This document shows, piece by piece, positions 17,067 through 26,541 of a DNA stretch of 64,000 nt. The stretch's first letter is position 1. Each line of letters opens with the position of its first letter. Under the pieces are notes generated by a model. The model had not been told where the DNA came from and searched no databases. It saw only the letters and a list, made by a program, of their open reading frames with translations. The stretch covers positions 1 through 64,000 of the forward strand of contig JAIBBP010000281.1 in the NCBI GenBank assembly GCA_019694615.1. Direction: 5' to 3'. The position numbers were made by a program, and so were the translations under genes. This DNA is from Microthrixaceae bacterium. GTDB taxonomy: Bacteria > Actinomycetota > Acidimicrobiia > Acidimicrobiales > Microtrichaceae.

Positions 17067-18487
17067 GGCGAAATGGCCTCAGTGGCGGTCGAGGGGAGGT
17101 ACCAACTCCCCAAGCCTACGAGGTCGCCGGCCGACCCAGGACCCCAGCTCCCTCGGGGGTATCGGTGGACGGGTCCGCGGTGGTCGAGGGCAGGTTGCAC
17201 GATGCGCCACGTCTCCTCGACCACGTCGTAGCGGCCGAAGCGGCGAGGGTCGCCGTCGAGCGCATCGTCGAGAAGCCGTTCGTACGCCTCGGCGCGCTCG
17301 CCGAGTGCAGCGGCGAAATCGACCGCGATGTCCACCGGCTCGGAGTCCAGGTCTCGACCGGGCTGTTTCGCGTTGAGGGTGAACGTGACGCCATCGGCTT
17401 TGCCGAGGCGAAACCGCACCACGTTGGCGGCGGGGCCGGGCGGCCCGGACTCGTTGAACAACATCGCCGGCGGCTCGCGGAACTTCACGACGGCCTCGGT
17501 CGCCGAGACAGGCAGCGCCTTCCCGGCGCGGACGTAGAAGGGGACCCCCGACCAGCGCCACGACTCGATCAGTAGGCGGGTTGCCACGTAGGTCTCCGTT
17601 GTCGACCCCGCAGCCACACCGTCCTCGTCGAGGTATCCGTCGTACTGGCCCCGGACGATCGAGTCGGCCTCGATCGGGCGCATCGCCGAGAACACCTTGA
17701 GCTTCTCGTCGGTGAGGTGCTTTGCGTCGGCCCCGACCGGCGGCTCCATCGCGAGCAATGCGACGACCTGGAGCAGGTGGTTCTGAACGACGTCTCGGAG
17801 GCACCCGACCGAATCGTAGAACGAACCCCGCCCCTCGACGCCCATTGGTTCGGCCATCGTCAGCTGAACCGACTCGATGTAGTTCCGGTTCCACAGCGGT
17901 TCGAGCAGGGTGTTCGCGAAGCGGAACACCAGGAGGTCCTCGACGGACTCCTTGCCGAGGTAGTGGTCGATCCGGAAGATCTGCTCCTCGGCGAGGTGCT
18001 GGTGCAGTAAGCGGTTCAGGCTCTCCGCCGACTGGAGGTCGCGGCCGAACGGCTTCTCGACGACGAGGCGTGAGGTGGCGGTGAGGCCGACATCGGCGAG
18101 TGAGCGCACCACGGTGGGGAACATCCCCGGCGGGATGGCCAGGTAGTGGACCGGCAGCCGCGCTCCGAGCGACTGCAACGCCGCGGCGAGATCGACGAAC
18201 ACGTTGCTGTCGGCGTAGTCGCCCCTGACAAGGTGCAGATGCTCGCACATGGATCGAATCGTCGACTCGTCCGGGTCATCGAACGCCGTCCGTACGGCGT
18301 CGAAGACGTGGCGATGGAAATCGTCGTCGGTCCAGTCGCTTCGCGACACCCCGATGATGGGGACGCCGAGATGACCGCGCTCCGCCATGCGGTACAGCGC
18401 CGGGAACAGCTTGCGCTTCGCGAGGTCGCCGGTTGCCCCGAACAGAACCAGCGCGTCGGCGCGCCCGGCCGCCGCCCGTCCGGTCAC
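17063..18487 (-). CDS. zwf: Glucose-6-phosphate 1-dehydrogenase
   Basis: 474 residues from GTG 18487, which overlaps the gnd stop as GTGA. Dinucleotide fingerprint [18 protein letters not shown] at residue 14 and the substrate motif [21 protein letters not shown] near residue 170 are intact. It oxidises glucose 6-phosphate with NAD(P)+. The longer frame to 18760 is only the shadow of gnd. Neighbouring gnd and pgl confirm the pathway. Confidence 0.95.
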   Translation of the reverse strand: MTGRAAAGRADALVLFGATGDLAKRKLFPALYRMAERGHLGVPIIGVSRSDWTDDDFHRHVFDAVRTAFDDPDESTIRSMCEHLHLVRGDYADSNVFVDLAAALQSLGARLPVHYLAIPPGMFPTVVRSLADVGLTATSRLVVEKPFGRDLQSAESLNRLLHQHLAEEQIFRIDHYLGKESVEDLLVFRFANTLLEPLWNRNYIESVQLTMAEPMGVEGRGSFYDSVGCLRDVVQNHLLQVVALLAMEPPVGADAKHLTDEKLKVFSAMRPIEADSIVRGQYDGYLDEDGVAAGSTTETYVATRLLIESWRWSGVPFYVRAGKALPVSATEAVVKFREPPAMLFNESGPPGPAANVVRFRLGKADGVTFTLNAKQPGRDLDSEPVDIAVDFAAALGERAEAYERLLDDALDGDPRRFGRYDVVEETWRIVQPALDHRGPVHRYPRGSWGPGSAGDLVGLGSWYLPSTATEAISP

Positions 18488-19539
18488 GCCGGCTTCTCGA
18501 CGTGACCGCCGAACTGCTTGCGCATGGCGGAGAGCACCTTGTTGCCGAAGTCGGCCGCGCCTCGGCTCGCGAAGCGGTCGAACAGGCTCGCGGCGAGAAC
18601 CGGAGTGGGGACACCTGACTCGATCGCTGCCTCGACTGTCCATCGGCCTTCGCCGGAGTCCGAGACCCTGCCGCCGAACCCGCCGAGGGTCGGGTCGTCG
18701 TGTAAGCCGATCGCGGTCAGGTCGAGAAGCCACGAGGCGATCACCGAGCCGCGCCGCCACAACTCGGTGATCGCTCCGATGTCGAGGTCGTACCGGAAGT
18801 GCTCGGGACTTCGGAGCGGAGTGGTCTCGGCATCGTGGGTCTGTCCCTCAGATCCGACATTCGCATGGTGAAGCACGTTTAGCCCCTCGGCGTAGGCGGC
18901 CATGAGGCCGTACTCGATGCCGTTGTGCACCATCTTCACGAAATGCCCTGAGCCCGACGGCCCGCAGTGCAGCCACCCTCGCTCCTCGTTGGCCGGAGCT
19001 CCGCTGCGGCCGGGGGTGCGTGGCGCGGCGTCGAACCCCGGTGCCAGCGAATCGAAGATCGGGGCGAGCCGCCCGACCGCGCCCTCGTCGCCACCGATCA
19101 TCAGGCAGTAGCCGCGCTCCAACCCGAACACCCCACCCGACGTCCCGACGTCGAGATAGTGGATGCCGTGCATGGCGAGCGCCCCCGAGCGACGGAGGTC
19201 GTCGTGGTAGTGGCTGTTCCCACCGTCGATGATCGTGTCGCCCTGGTCCAGGAGCGGGACGAGGCGGTCGATGGTTTCGTCGACGAAGGCTGCTGGCACC
19301 ATGATCCAGATCGAGCGTGGCGCAGCGAGCCTCGCCACCAGGTCGGCGACGTCGTTCACGCCGGTTGCTCCGTCAGCGATGACGGCCTTCACCGCTTCCG
19401 GGTTGATGTCGTAGGCAACGCAGTCGTGACCGCTGCGGAGCAAGCGACGGACCATGGCGGAACCCATGCGGCCGAGCCCGACCATGCCCAGCTGCGTGGT
19501 GGTCGGACGCACAGGAGTTGGGGCGAACTCGTCGGTCAT
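18484..19539 (-). CDS. gnd: 6-phosphogluconate dehydrogenase, short (GndA/YqeC-like) form
   Basis: 351 residues, shorter than the 470-residue classical enzyme and typical of the NAD-preferring short form. GLGRMGSAM at residue 20 is the dinucleotide site, [13 protein letters not shown] and [20 protein letters not shown] carry substrate and catalytic residues. It decarboxylates 6-phosphogluconate to ribulose 5-phosphate. First gene of the operon; ATG 19539 has an AAGACT hexamer 6 nt upstream, again fitting leaderless transcription. Cofactor preference cannot be settled by eye. Confidence 0.9.
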   Translation of the reverse strand: MTDEFAPTPVRPTTTQLGMVGLGRMGSAMVRRLLRSGHDCVAYDINPEAVKAVIADGATGVNDVADLVARLAAPRSIWIMVPAAFVDETIDRLVPLLDQGDTIIDGGNSHYHDDLRRSGALAMHGIHYLDVGTSGGVFGLERGYCLMIGGDEGAVGRLAPIFDSLAPGFDAAPRTPGRSGAPANEERGWLHCGPSGSGHFVKMVHNGIEYGLMAAYAEGLNVLHHANVGSEGQTHDAETTPLRSPEHFRYDLDIGAITELWRRGSVIASWLLDLTAIGLHDDPTLGGFGGRVSDSGEGRWTVEAAIESGVPTPVLAASLFDRFASRGAADFGNKVLSAMRKQFGGHVEKPA

Positions 19540-19568
19540 GGACGCAGTCTTTCAGTCCCCTCACGACG

Positions 19569-19609
19569 ATCGCGCCGAATCCTCGTGATCGGGCCAGGAT
19601 CGGCGCGAT
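19569..19609. terminator. Hairpin downstream of the Kelch-like gene
   Basis: Arms ATCGCGCCGAATCCT and AGGATCGGCGCGAT pair over 14 bp with one bulged A, 11 nt past the stop at 19621 (minus strand). It probably terminates the Kelch-like gene before gnd. Confidence 0.6.
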
Positions 19610-19620
19610 GTTCGGCCGAT

Positions 19621-20808
19621 CTACTGGGCGGTGATCGCGACCACGGTGTCGGTCGGGCCGTCGGTCTGCCCCCCGAACAGGTAGGCGGTCGTTCCCGAGA
19701 CCGCCACGGCGGCGTCGGATCGTGGTTCAGGAAGGGCTCCGGCTGCGGAGATCACCCCAGTGAGGGGGTCGATCCGGTAGATCTGGTTGGAACGCCCGTC
19801 AGGCGTGCGCCCGCCGGCGACGAACAACGACCCACCGAGCGTGAACGCTGACGCTCGGGACAGAGCGACGGGGAGTGGAGCGACGTCGGTCACGACCCCC
19901 GAATCGAGATCCACTCGCTGAATTCCCGAGCTCAGCACCTTGTCCCACTCCCCGCCGATCACCCACACCGACCGGCCGAGCATGGCGACGGCGGGGTAGC
20001 GGATCGGATGGAGCAGGGTCGTCACGGTCGTGAACGTCGCGCCGTCGACGGTGCGCAGGACCTCGAGCGTGCCAGACTTGCCGTCCCAACCTCCGAGCAG
20101 GAGCACGCTGGCGCCGTCACCATCGGTCAATGCTGCGGCGTTGGTGCGGGGCTGGGGCAACGTGCCGGTTGTGCGGAGCTTCCCCTCGGCATCGATGAGA
20201 TGAACGTCGTCGAAGGTTCCGTTGCCCTTGGCTCCACCCATCACGAGCGTGCCGGTTCCGAGTGCGGCAAGCGCCGGAGTGTGCAGAGCCGCAGGGAGTC
20301 TCCCGGCTTCGTCGGTGGCACCGCTCGTGGGGTCGAAGGACCAGAGCGTTGCGGAGGAACTCTTCGTGTCGTCGAGGCCACCAGCGATGAGGACGCGGGC
20401 ACCAGCAGAGGCAGCGCCGGCGAGTGAGCGTTTCGTCGGCAGTTTCGTCGGCAGCGCTGTCGCCGTTGCTGTGGTAGCAGCTACGGGTGCCATCGTCGTG
20501 ACCACTGCTGTTGTCGTGGCCGTGTCCCGCGTCGTCGTCGTTTCGGGGTCATCTCCGCCGCACTGCCACAGGATCAGGATCAGGACCAGCGCGATCCCGA
20601 CTGTCCGAGCAAGCCGCAGTTTGCGACGGTTGCTCCAGGCTGCGATTCCGCTGTTCGGCCGGCGGTAACTGCCGTTCTTCCCGATCGTCGGAGGGGGAGG
20701 CGCGAGTGGGCTCGATCCGCGTGCTCTCGGTCGACGATCTGGCGGAGTGCGCGTGGCTGGCCGGCGAGCTGACGCCGGACGCCGCGTGCTCGGCGTGCGG
20801 GACGGCAT
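19621..20808 (-). CDS. Membrane-anchored Kelch-repeat protein
   Basis: 395 residues from ATG 20808. A basic Pro/Arg-rich N-terminus (about 65 residues) precedes one membrane segment (VGIALVLILILW), then a Thr-rich stalk and six or so Kelch-like blades marked by GGxxD/GGWDG/GGEWD/GGRTPDG/GGQTDG repeats. Topology would be N-in with an extracytoplasmic beta-propeller. Ligand unknown. The frame upstream of 20808 runs through the BrkB gene and is not coding. Confidence 0.75.
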   Translation of the reverse strand: MPSRTPSTRRPASARRPATRTPPDRRPRARGSSPLAPPPPTIGKNGSYRRPNSGIAAWSNRRKLRLARTVGIALVLILILWQCGGDDPETTTTRDTATTTAVVTTMAPVAATTATATALPTKLPTKRSLAGAASAGARVLIAGGLDDTKSSSATLWSFDPTSGATDEAGRLPAALHTPALAALGTGTLVMGGAKGNGTFDDVHLIDAEGKLRTTGTLPQPRTNAAALTDGDGASVLLLGGWDGKSGTLEVLRTVDGATFTTVTTLLHPIRYPAVAMLGRSVWVIGGEWDKVLSSGIQRVDLDSGVVTDVAPLPVALSRASAFTLGGSLFVAGGRTPDGRSNQIYRIDPLTGVISAAGALPEPRSDAAVAVSGTTAYLFGGQTDGPTDTVVAITAQ

Positions 20809-20867
20809 GTGGTCGAGTCTGTCAGGGCCGACGGGGCGGGGCGCGGACGGGGCTGAGGAGCGAGCCG

Positions 20868-21797
20868 CTACAGCCGAACGTCGATCCCGGGTCCGTGGGG
20901 CGGGCCTGAGTTGTCGGGGCCGTCCTCGGTCGCTTCGAGGACTTCCTCGACGGTGGCGGTGCGTTCCCAGTACGCGGATGAGGCCACCGCGATCAGCACC
21001 CAGACGATGGCGACCACGTAGGTCCAGCTGAGCATCGCCAACGCTATGCCGATGCCACCGAAACCCCGGCCGTACCAGTCGAACCATCCCGGGAGGATCT
21101 CCGCACTGAGCCTCCAGAGCGCGGTGCTGGCGATCATGCCCATGACCGCGCCCGGACGAAGGTCGGGCGGGTCCAGATCCTTGTCGAGCAGGAGGCGCGG
21201 GGTGATGAGCCAGAACCAGTAGTTCATGATGAGGATGATCGGTATGACGGCGCCGTAGTACGGGCGGCCGAAGCGGACCGGCACCCCTAGCAGGAACTGG
21301 CTCAGCCCGAATGAGGCGAAGACCATGATGAACCAGAAACCGCCTCTCACCGCCCCGCGCCATCCGCCGTAGGGCTTGACCCCCCACGCCTCGGCGAATG
21401 TCTTCTCGAAGATCGAGCCGACGTCAAACCCGCTGATAGCGAAGGACAACACCACGATCACTGACGCCACGCGGAGGATGCCGCGGTTCGGTGGGAAGGC
21501 GTCACGCATGATGTCGGCGGTCGGGCCGTCGAGCCGGAACTGTTCGACCATTATCTGGCCGAGGTCGAGGTGGCGACGCGCCGTCGCGATGGCGGCGAAC
21601 AGCAGAACCATCAGTGGAATCACACAGATGAACAGGTTGAACGCAAGGAGGTTCGCCTTGCGAACTCCGGAGATGTCGAAGAAGCGGCGGACCGTGAGGG
21701 TCGGAATGCTGATCGCCCGATTGGCGAGGATGTGCTCGACACGGGAGCGCCAGTGCGCCTGGTCGAATGCCGCTCCGCGGTCCGTCTCCTCCGACAT
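20868..21797 (-). CDS. YihY/BrkB-family membrane protein
   Basis: 309 residues with six hydrophobic segments (about 48-70, 110-130, 150-172, 180-198, 215-235, 245-268). The motifs ANLLAFNLFICVIPLMVLLF and WYGRGFGGIGIALAMLSWTYVVAIVWVLIAVASSAYWE are characteristic of YihY/UPF0761. Once called ribonuclease BN, the family is now viewed as membrane proteins of uncertain function. A GAGACT hexamer 7 nt before the ATG is a weak leaderless -10 candidate. Divergent from the SpoIID gene across a palindromic repeat. Confidence 0.85.
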   Translation of the reverse strand: MSEETDRGAAFDQAHWRSRVEHILANRAISIPTLTVRRFFDISGVRKANLLAFNLFICVIPLMVLLFAAIATARRHLDLGQIMVEQFRLDGPTADIMRDAFPPNRGILRVASVIVVLSFAISGFDVGSIFEKTFAEAWGVKPYGGWRGAVRGGFWFIMVFASFGLSQFLLGVPVRFGRPYYGAVIPIILIMNYWFWLITPRLLLDKDLDPPDLRPGAVMGMIASTALWRLSAEILPGWFDWYGRGFGGIGIALAMLSWTYVVAIVWVLIAVASSAYWERTATVEEVLEATEDGPDNSGPPHGPGIDVRL

Positions 21798-21823
21798 GCC
21801 GGCAAGTCTCGCGCCGGCAACCC

Positions 21824-21873
21824 GTTCTGTTGTACGAAGCGCGCGCCCAGGCGCGCGCTTCGTACAACAGAAC
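21824..21873. repeat. Palindromic repeat, family 1 (GTTCTGTTGTACRAAGCGCG)
   Basis: Perfect arms of 24 bp (21824-21847/21850-21873) around a 2-nt centre; with one mismatch the symmetry extends to 56 nt (21821-21876). It sits between divergent genes, where a terminator would not be needed. Sister copies at 25239 and 47487. Confidence 0.9.
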
Positions 21874-21907
21874 CGGTTTGGGGCGCGAGGTTTTGTCCAC
21901 GCAGCCC

Positions 21908-21913
21908 TACCCT
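21908..21913 (+). promoter_or_regulatory. Candidate -10 (TACCCT), leaderless SpoIID gene
   Basis: TACCCT ends 7 nt before ATG 21921; no Shine-Dalgarno sequence. Confidence 0.45.
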
Positions 21914-21920
21914 GGCAGCC

Positions 21921-23483
21921 ATGTTTTGCCGCGCTCGCCTCCGAAGGACCCTGGGGTTGGTCATCATCGGGAGTCTGGTTGCGCCGGCGTGGGCCGTCGT
22001 CAGTAGCGGCACCGCCGCTCGGCCCGCGGCCGCGCAGACCTCCTTCACCATCTCAGGTGGCGGTTGGGGCCACGGCGTCGGCATGAGCCAGTACGGGGCG
22101 AAGGGCCGGGCCGACGCCGGGCAGAGCGCCGCGCAGATCCTCGCCGAGTACTACCCCGGAGCGGTCGTCGAGAGTCGAGCCTTCACCGGCCCGCGGGTGA
22201 AGCTGGGCGACGCCAACGTCACCGATCTCTCCTCGGCGACCGGGACCATCGCCGTTGACGGCTCGGGGCTCGCCGCACCCGGTGAGCGCGTCACGGTCCG
22301 GTCCGTGTCCGGCAGCCTCTTCTACGAGCGGTCCGGCCAACCCATCACGGCGCTCGCCGCGCCGGGCGCGCCCGCGACGTTGTCATGGAGCGGCGGCACC
22401 ATCACGGTGTCGGCAACCGGAAGGTCGTACCAGTACGGGGCGTTGCGGCTCATCCCGAACGGCAACACCTTCGAGATGGTCGTAGTCGGCATGTCGATGC
22501 AGCAGTACCTCTACGGCCTCGGCGAGATGCCCGCGTCGTGGCACGGCGAGGCGCTGAGGGCGCAGGCAATTGCGGGGCGGAGTTTCGCCGCATATCGCGT
22601 GTCGATCCGCCCACAGGACCCGGACTTCGACATGTACGCGTCGGTGAGCGACCAGGCTTATGTCGGCACGCAGGTGACATCGGGGGCGTCGGGGGCGAAC
22701 TGGACGGCTGCGGTCGACGCTACGGACGCGCAGGTACTGACCTCGGCGGGATCGCCGATCCAGGCGTTCTACTCGTCGAGCAACGGCGGGTACTCGGAGC
22801 GAACCGACTACGTCTTCGTGGCGTCGTTGCCCTACTTCGCGGCGTCGGCCGATCCGTTCGACGCCAACCCGGCCAACCCAAACGCCGTGTGGACTCGTAC
22901 GTTCGGCGGTGACGAGTTGGCCGGCTGGCTGAACGCGGGTGGGCGCGGCTGGGTCGGTTCGGTCACCGGGATCTCAATCGGCGGCAACGTCGGCGCGTCG
23001 GGACGCGTCGACAAGGCGACGGTGACGGTGACCGGCACCTTGCGCACCGTGACGATGACGGGCAACCAGTTCCGGCTGGCGGTCAATGCGGCTGCTCCCT
23101 CCTCTCGTGACCTGTTGAGCACGAAGTTCGTTATCGGCGGGCCGGCGACAGCAGAAACCTCTCCTGTGCCCCCGCCCGACACGACTGCTCCCGACCTGAA
23201 GGTTCTGGTCGCGAACCCGATGCGGTTCGGCCGGAGCGGTGACATCTGTGCCTTCGTCCTCAGCGACGAGGTGGCCATCACAGCGATTCACATTCGCCTC
23301 GGGCGAACTGAGCTGCGGAGTCGCGTCGGTGGCGTAGGTCCGGCGTTCCCCCAGATCATGTGCATCAACATCCCGCCGCGGCTTCGACCGAGGCGACCGA
23401 CCAGGGTCGTGCTGACCGGCGCTGCACTCGACGCAGCGGCCAACCTTCGCTTCGTCCAACCCACGGTCACGATCGCCCGGTAG
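21921..23483 (+). CDS. SpoIID/LytB-domain secreted protein
   Basis: 520 residues with a signal peptide (about 1-38, cleavage near AAAQTS). GGGWGHGVGMSQYGAKGRADAG near residue 42 is the SpoIID/LytB hallmark, and GLGEMPASWHGEALRAQAIAGRSFAAYRV near residue 195 is the conserved core. SpoIID proteins are lytic transglycosylases or amidase activators acting on peptidoglycan; in non-sporulating actinobacteria the role is cell-wall remodelling of unknown timing. The last 130 residues form a separate, less conserved Ig-like region. Confidence 0.85.
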   Translation: MFCRARLRRTLGLVIIGSLVAPAWAVVSSGTAARPAAAQTSFTISGGGWGHGVGMSQYGAKGRADAGQSAAQILAEYYPGAVVESRAFTGPRVKLGDANVTDLSSATGTIAVDGSGLAAPGERVTVRSVSGSLFYERSGQPITALAAPGAPATLSWSGGTITVSATGRSYQYGALRLIPNGNTFEMVVVGMSMQQYLYGLGEMPASWHGEALRAQAIAGRSFAAYRVSIRPQDPDFDMYASVSDQAYVGTQVTSGASGANWTAAVDATDAQVLTSAGSPIQAFYSSSNGGYSERTDYVFVASLPYFAASADPFDANPANPNAVWTRTFGGDELAGWLNAGGRGWVGSVTGISIGGNVGASGRVDKATVTVTGTLRTVTMTGNQFRLAVNAAAPSSRDLLSTKFVIGGPATAETSPVPPPDTTAPDLKVLVANPMRFGRSGDICAFVLSDEVAITAIHIRLGRTELRSRVGGVGPAFPQIMCINIPPRLRPRRPTRVVLTGAALDAAANLRFVQPTVTIAR

Positions 23484-23502
23484 CGGTGAGTCCGACGCCG
23501 GC

Positions 23503-24084
23503 TCAGGCAGGGCCGAGCTCAGGCGGAGCCGAGCAGGCAGGCGCGAGGAGGCAGGCGACCAACGACATGGGTAGGCCGACGACGTTGTCCCACGCTCCGT
23601 CGACCGACTCGACCAACTCGCCACCGATGCCTTGGATGGCGTACGCCCCAGCCTTGTCGCGAGGCTCTCCCGTCGCAACGTATGCCTCGATCTCGTCTCG
23701 ATCGAGCGTGCGGAACGTCACGACGCTGACCGCGACGTCGCTACGCGTCACGCCGTGATGAGCGACTGCCACTCCGGTCATCACCTCGTGAGAGCGCCCC
23801 GACAGTCGAAAGAGCATCGCTGCTGCCTCGGTGTCGTCGGCGGGCTTGCCGAGGAGAACTCCGTCGACGGTGACGATCGTGTCGGCGCCGAGCACCGTGG
23901 CCTCGGGGTGGCGGTGGGCTATGACCTCAGCCTTGTTCCGTGCGAGACGCTCGACGTAGCGCCGCGCCGACTCGTCGGCCAATGGCGTTTCGTCGACGTC
24001 GGCAGGGTCGATGTCGAAGGCGTAGCCGGCGTCGGCCATCAGCTTCGAGCGGCGCGGTGACGCCGACGCCAGGATCAAACTCAC
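23503..24084 (-). CDS. Maf-family nucleoside triphosphate pyrophosphatase
   Basis: 193 residues from GTG 24084. LASASPRRSKLMADAGY at the N-terminus, ADTIVTVDGVLLGKP (near residue 68) and KAGAYAIQGIGGELVESVDGAWDNVVGLP form the Maf signature. Members hydrolyse dTTP/UTP or modified nucleotides and are linked to septum formation. It starts 19 nt after the Dus gene on the same strand, suggesting co-transcription. Confidence 0.9.
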   Translation of the reverse strand: MSLILASASPRRSKLMADAGYAFDIDPADVDETPLADESARRYVERLARNKAEVIAHRHPEATVLGADTIVTVDGVLLGKPADDTEAAAMLFRLSGRSHEVMTGVAVAHHGVTRSDVAVSVVTFRTLDRDEIEAYVATGEPRDKAGAYAIQGIGGELVESVDGAWDNVVGLPMSLVACLLAPACSAPPELGPA

Positions 24085-24103
24085 GATGCTCGTCGCCTCG
24101 CCG

Positions 24104-25219
24104 CTACCCGCCGGAACTCACCGACTCGGCGGCGGCGCTCAATGCCTCGTCGCTGTCGGCCAACTCGAACCAGCGGTCGGGGAGCGACACCGTGCGTGGC
24201 CCGTTCTGGTGCCCTCGCTTTGCGCGTGGCCCCTCCGGTGTCATGCGGAGCGACCGGTCAAGACGACCCAGCGTGTCGGCGAGTTGGTCGCGGCTCTGGA
24301 GCTGGTTCAGCTCGCGGCGGACCTCGCTTCCCACCGGGTAGCCCTTGAGGTACCAGCCGGTGTGCTTGCGGAACTCGCGAACCCCGAGCCAGCCGCCGGC
24401 CCAGGCGATAAGCAGGTCGATGTGGCGGATCATCGTGTCGCACACCTCACCCAGCGTCGGCGGAGGCGGGACGTCGCGGCCCTCGAACGCTGCGACAAGG
24501 TCGCGGAACAGCCACGGTCGGCCGAGGCAGCCACGTCCGACGACCACGCCGTCGCACCCGGTGGCAGCCATCATCGCGACGGCGTCGGACGCCTCCCAGA
24601 TGTCGCCGTTGCCGAGCACGGGGATCGACGTTACGTGCTGCTTGAGCTCGCCGATGGCCTCCCACCGGGCGTCGCCGGAGTAGAGCTGCTCGGCGGTACG
24701 CGCGTGGAGAGCGATCATGGCGCATCCCTCGTCCTCGGCGATTCGGCCGGTCTCGAGGAAGGTCAGGGGATGGTCGTCGTCGATCCCCATCCGGAACTTG
24801 GCGGTGATCGGCACGGGTCCGGCTCCGGCGACGGCTGCGGCGATGATGTCGCGGAGGAGGCGCTTTCGGACGGGCAGGGCCGAGCCACCGCCGTTCTTGG
24901 TGACCTTGGGGGCTGGGCACCCGAAGTTGAGATCGATGTGGTCGACGTGGTCGGTGTCGACGAGTCGTCGGACGGCTTCGCCGACGTGGTAGGCATCGAT
25001 GCCGTAGAGCTGGATGCTTCGCAGCGGCTCGTCGTCGTCGAAGTGGGCCATGCGCTGAGTCTTGGCGTTGCCCTCGACGTACGCGCGGGCCGTGATCATC
25101 TCGCTGACATACAGCCCGGCCCCCTGGGCGCGGCACAGTCGTCGAAACGGCGCGTTGGTGACGCCCGCCATCGGGGCGAGCACCACGGGCACGTCGAGCG
25201 TCAGCGGGCCAATCTGCAC
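24104..25219 (-). CDS. dusB: tRNA-dihydrouridine synthase (DusB-like)
   Basis: 371 residues from GTG 25219. FMN-barrel motifs LAPMAGVTNAPFRRLC (near residue 14), HIDLNFGCPAPKVTKNGGGSAL with the catalytic cysteine, ALHARTAEQLYSG and VVVGRGCLGRPWLF are all present. It reduces uridines in the D-loop of tRNA. The frame stays open upstream through a palindromic repeat to 25285, but those residues have no counterpart in Dus proteins. A CAGAAT hexamer 6 nt before GTG 25219 fits leaderless transcription. Confidence 0.9.
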   Translation of the reverse strand: MQIGPLTLDVPVVLAPMAGVTNAPFRRLCRAQGAGLYVSEMITARAYVEGNAKTQRMAHFDDDEPLRSIQLYGIDAYHVGEAVRRLVDTDHVDHIDLNFGCPAPKVTKNGGGSALPVRKRLLRDIIAAAVAGAGPVPITAKFRMGIDDDHPLTFLETGRIAEDEGCAMIALHARTAEQLYSGDARWEAIGELKQHVTSIPVLGNGDIWEASDAVAMMAATGCDGVVVGRGCLGRPWLFRDLVAAFEGRDVPPPPTLGEVCDTMIRHIDLLIAWAGGWLGVREFRKHTGWYLKGYPVGSEVRRELNQLQSRDQLADTLGRLDRSLRMTPEGPRAKRGHQNGPRTVSLPDRWFELADSDEALSAAAESVSSGG

Positions 25220-25238
25220 TCGATCATTCTGCCCGCCA

Positions 25239-25294
25239 CCTGTTCTGTTGTACGAAGCGCGCGCCCAGCCGCGCGCTTCGTACAACAGAACAGG
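25239..25294. repeat. Palindromic repeat, family 1, second copy
   Basis: Arms of 25 bp (25239-25263/25270-25294), 56 nt in all. Near identical to 21824-21873 in the arms, but flanked by compensating outer bases (CCT/AGG). Lies between two codirectional minus-strand genes. Confidence 0.9.
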
Positions 25295-25306
25295 TTGGGG
25301 TTGGGG

Positions 25307-26485
25307 CTATGGGGCGGCGCCGACGATTCGTTCGTAGTTGGCGGGGTCGGTGGCGCCCTCGGTGCACAGCGCTAGCACCGTCGACGTGTCGTCGAGGCCC
25401 ATGTCGCGCAGCACCCCTGGCGCCTCCTCGGCGATGGCCAGCCACGCGGCGACCGCTGCCGCTCCTGTCTCACCGACGACGATGCCCTCGTTCGCCAGCA
25501 ATCGCATGGCATCGGCGGCGTATCGGTCCTCAATGGCGGTGCACCAGTCGATGCGGGCGGCCATGACCGGCCAGGCGACCATCGAGACGGTTCCACAGTT
25601 CATGCCGGCCATGATCGACTCGTGAGGACCCGGCACTGTCGCCGGTCGTCCCGCTTCGATGGACCGGAGGAGACAGTCTGCGACGGCCGGTTCGACGGCG
25701 ATCCGAACCGGGCCATCGGGCGGCGGCTCGGGCCAGTGGTCGAGCATCGCCTGGGCGAACGCTCCGACGCCAACGGGAACGACGACAGCATCGGGTCGGT
25801 CGACGCCGAAACCGCCGATCTGTTCGTCGATCTCGTCGAAGATCGTCGCGTAGCCCTCGGCGATCCAGCGAGGCACCTCGACGTAGCCCGGCCAGGACGT
25901 GTCGCTGACCACCAACCGGTCGGGTCCGGCGGTCGTCGCCGCGGTGGCGACGGCGTGGTCGTAGTCGCCGTCGACAACGGTGACCCGGGCGCCCTCCGAC
26001 TCGATGGCGCTGACCCGCGCCGCGGCGGTCCCGGCCGGCATGTAGATGTCGGCAGCGAGCCCGAACCACCGCGCTGCTCGGGCCACGGCCCGCCCGTGAT
26101 TGCCATCGGTCGCGGTGACGAGCGTGAGCCCGGCGTCGTCGGTGAACGCCCCACGCAGTTCGTCGAAGGAGCTGGCAGCGGGCAGCGAGCCGTGTCGCTC
26201 GACGGCGCGCTTCGCCAGCAGCCGATAGGTCGCCCACGACGCGCCGATCACCTTGAAAGCCGGAAGGCCGAGCCGTTGCGCTTCGTGTTTCACCAGGAAG
26301 CGCCCGACGCCGACCCGCTCCGCGAGCGGCGGCACGTCGAGCAGCGGAGTCAGTTCGTAGCCGTCGAGCAGCCGGTGTAGGTCGAGCGGGCGGGCGAGCG
26401 CACCCGGCGGTAGGTCGACCGGCTCAGCCGTTCCCGGCTCATCGGCCGACGTGGCCGCAACGTGCGGGTTGCGAAGGAGCCGCAT
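25307..26485 (-). CDS. Diaminopropionate ammonia-lyase-like PLP enzyme
   Basis: 392 residues, fold type II PLP family. PLP lysine in LPAFKVIGASWA (near residue 78), phosphate/substrate loop VTATDGNHGRAVARAARWFG (near 124), then ESIMAGMNCGTVS and ALCTEGATDPANYERI near the C-terminus. These match DpaL/YgeX lyases, which convert 2,3-diaminopropionate to pyruvate and ammonia, more than threonine dehydratase. Substrate remains to be confirmed. ATG 26485 is supported by a leaderless -10. Confidence 0.8.
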   Translation of the reverse strand: MRLLRNPHVAATSADEPGTAEPVDLPPGALARPLDLHRLLDGYELTPLLDVPPLAERVGVGRFLVKHEAQRLGLPAFKVIGASWATYRLLAKRAVERHGSLPAASSFDELRGAFTDDAGLTLVTATDGNHGRAVARAARWFGLAADIYMPAGTAAARVSAIESEGARVTVVDGDYDHAVATAATTAGPDRLVVSDTSWPGYVEVPRWIAEGYATIFDEIDEQIGGFGVDRPDAVVVPVGVGAFAQAMLDHWPEPPPDGPVRIAVEPAVADCLLRSIEAGRPATVPGPHESIMAGMNCGTVSMVAWPVMAARIDWCTAIEDRYAADAMRLLANEGIVVGETGAAAVAAWLAIAEEAPGVLRDMGLDDTSTVLALCTEGATDPANYERIVGAAP

Positions 26486-26491
26486 CCGGCG

Positions 26492-26497
26492 ATCGTA
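26492..26497 (-). promoter_or_regulatory. Candidate -10 (TACGAT), leaderless lyase
   Basis: On the minus strand TACGAT ends 6 nt before ATG 26485; the region to 26541 is a 56-nt divergent spacer with the next gene. Confidence 0.45.
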
Positions 26498-26541
26498 ACG
26501 GCGCGCGGGCGGGTCTCAGTCCCGCCTGCGATGATCTTCAC

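Noticed and set aside
25220-25285. N-terminal extension of dusB through the palindrome
   Set aside because: The added 22 residues come from the repeat and have no family counterpart; GTG 25219 starts right before the conserved region.
24086-25375. 429-codon open frame on the plus strand
   Set aside because: Antisense to dusB and crosses a palindrome; the dusB motifs are convincing and the antisense product has none.
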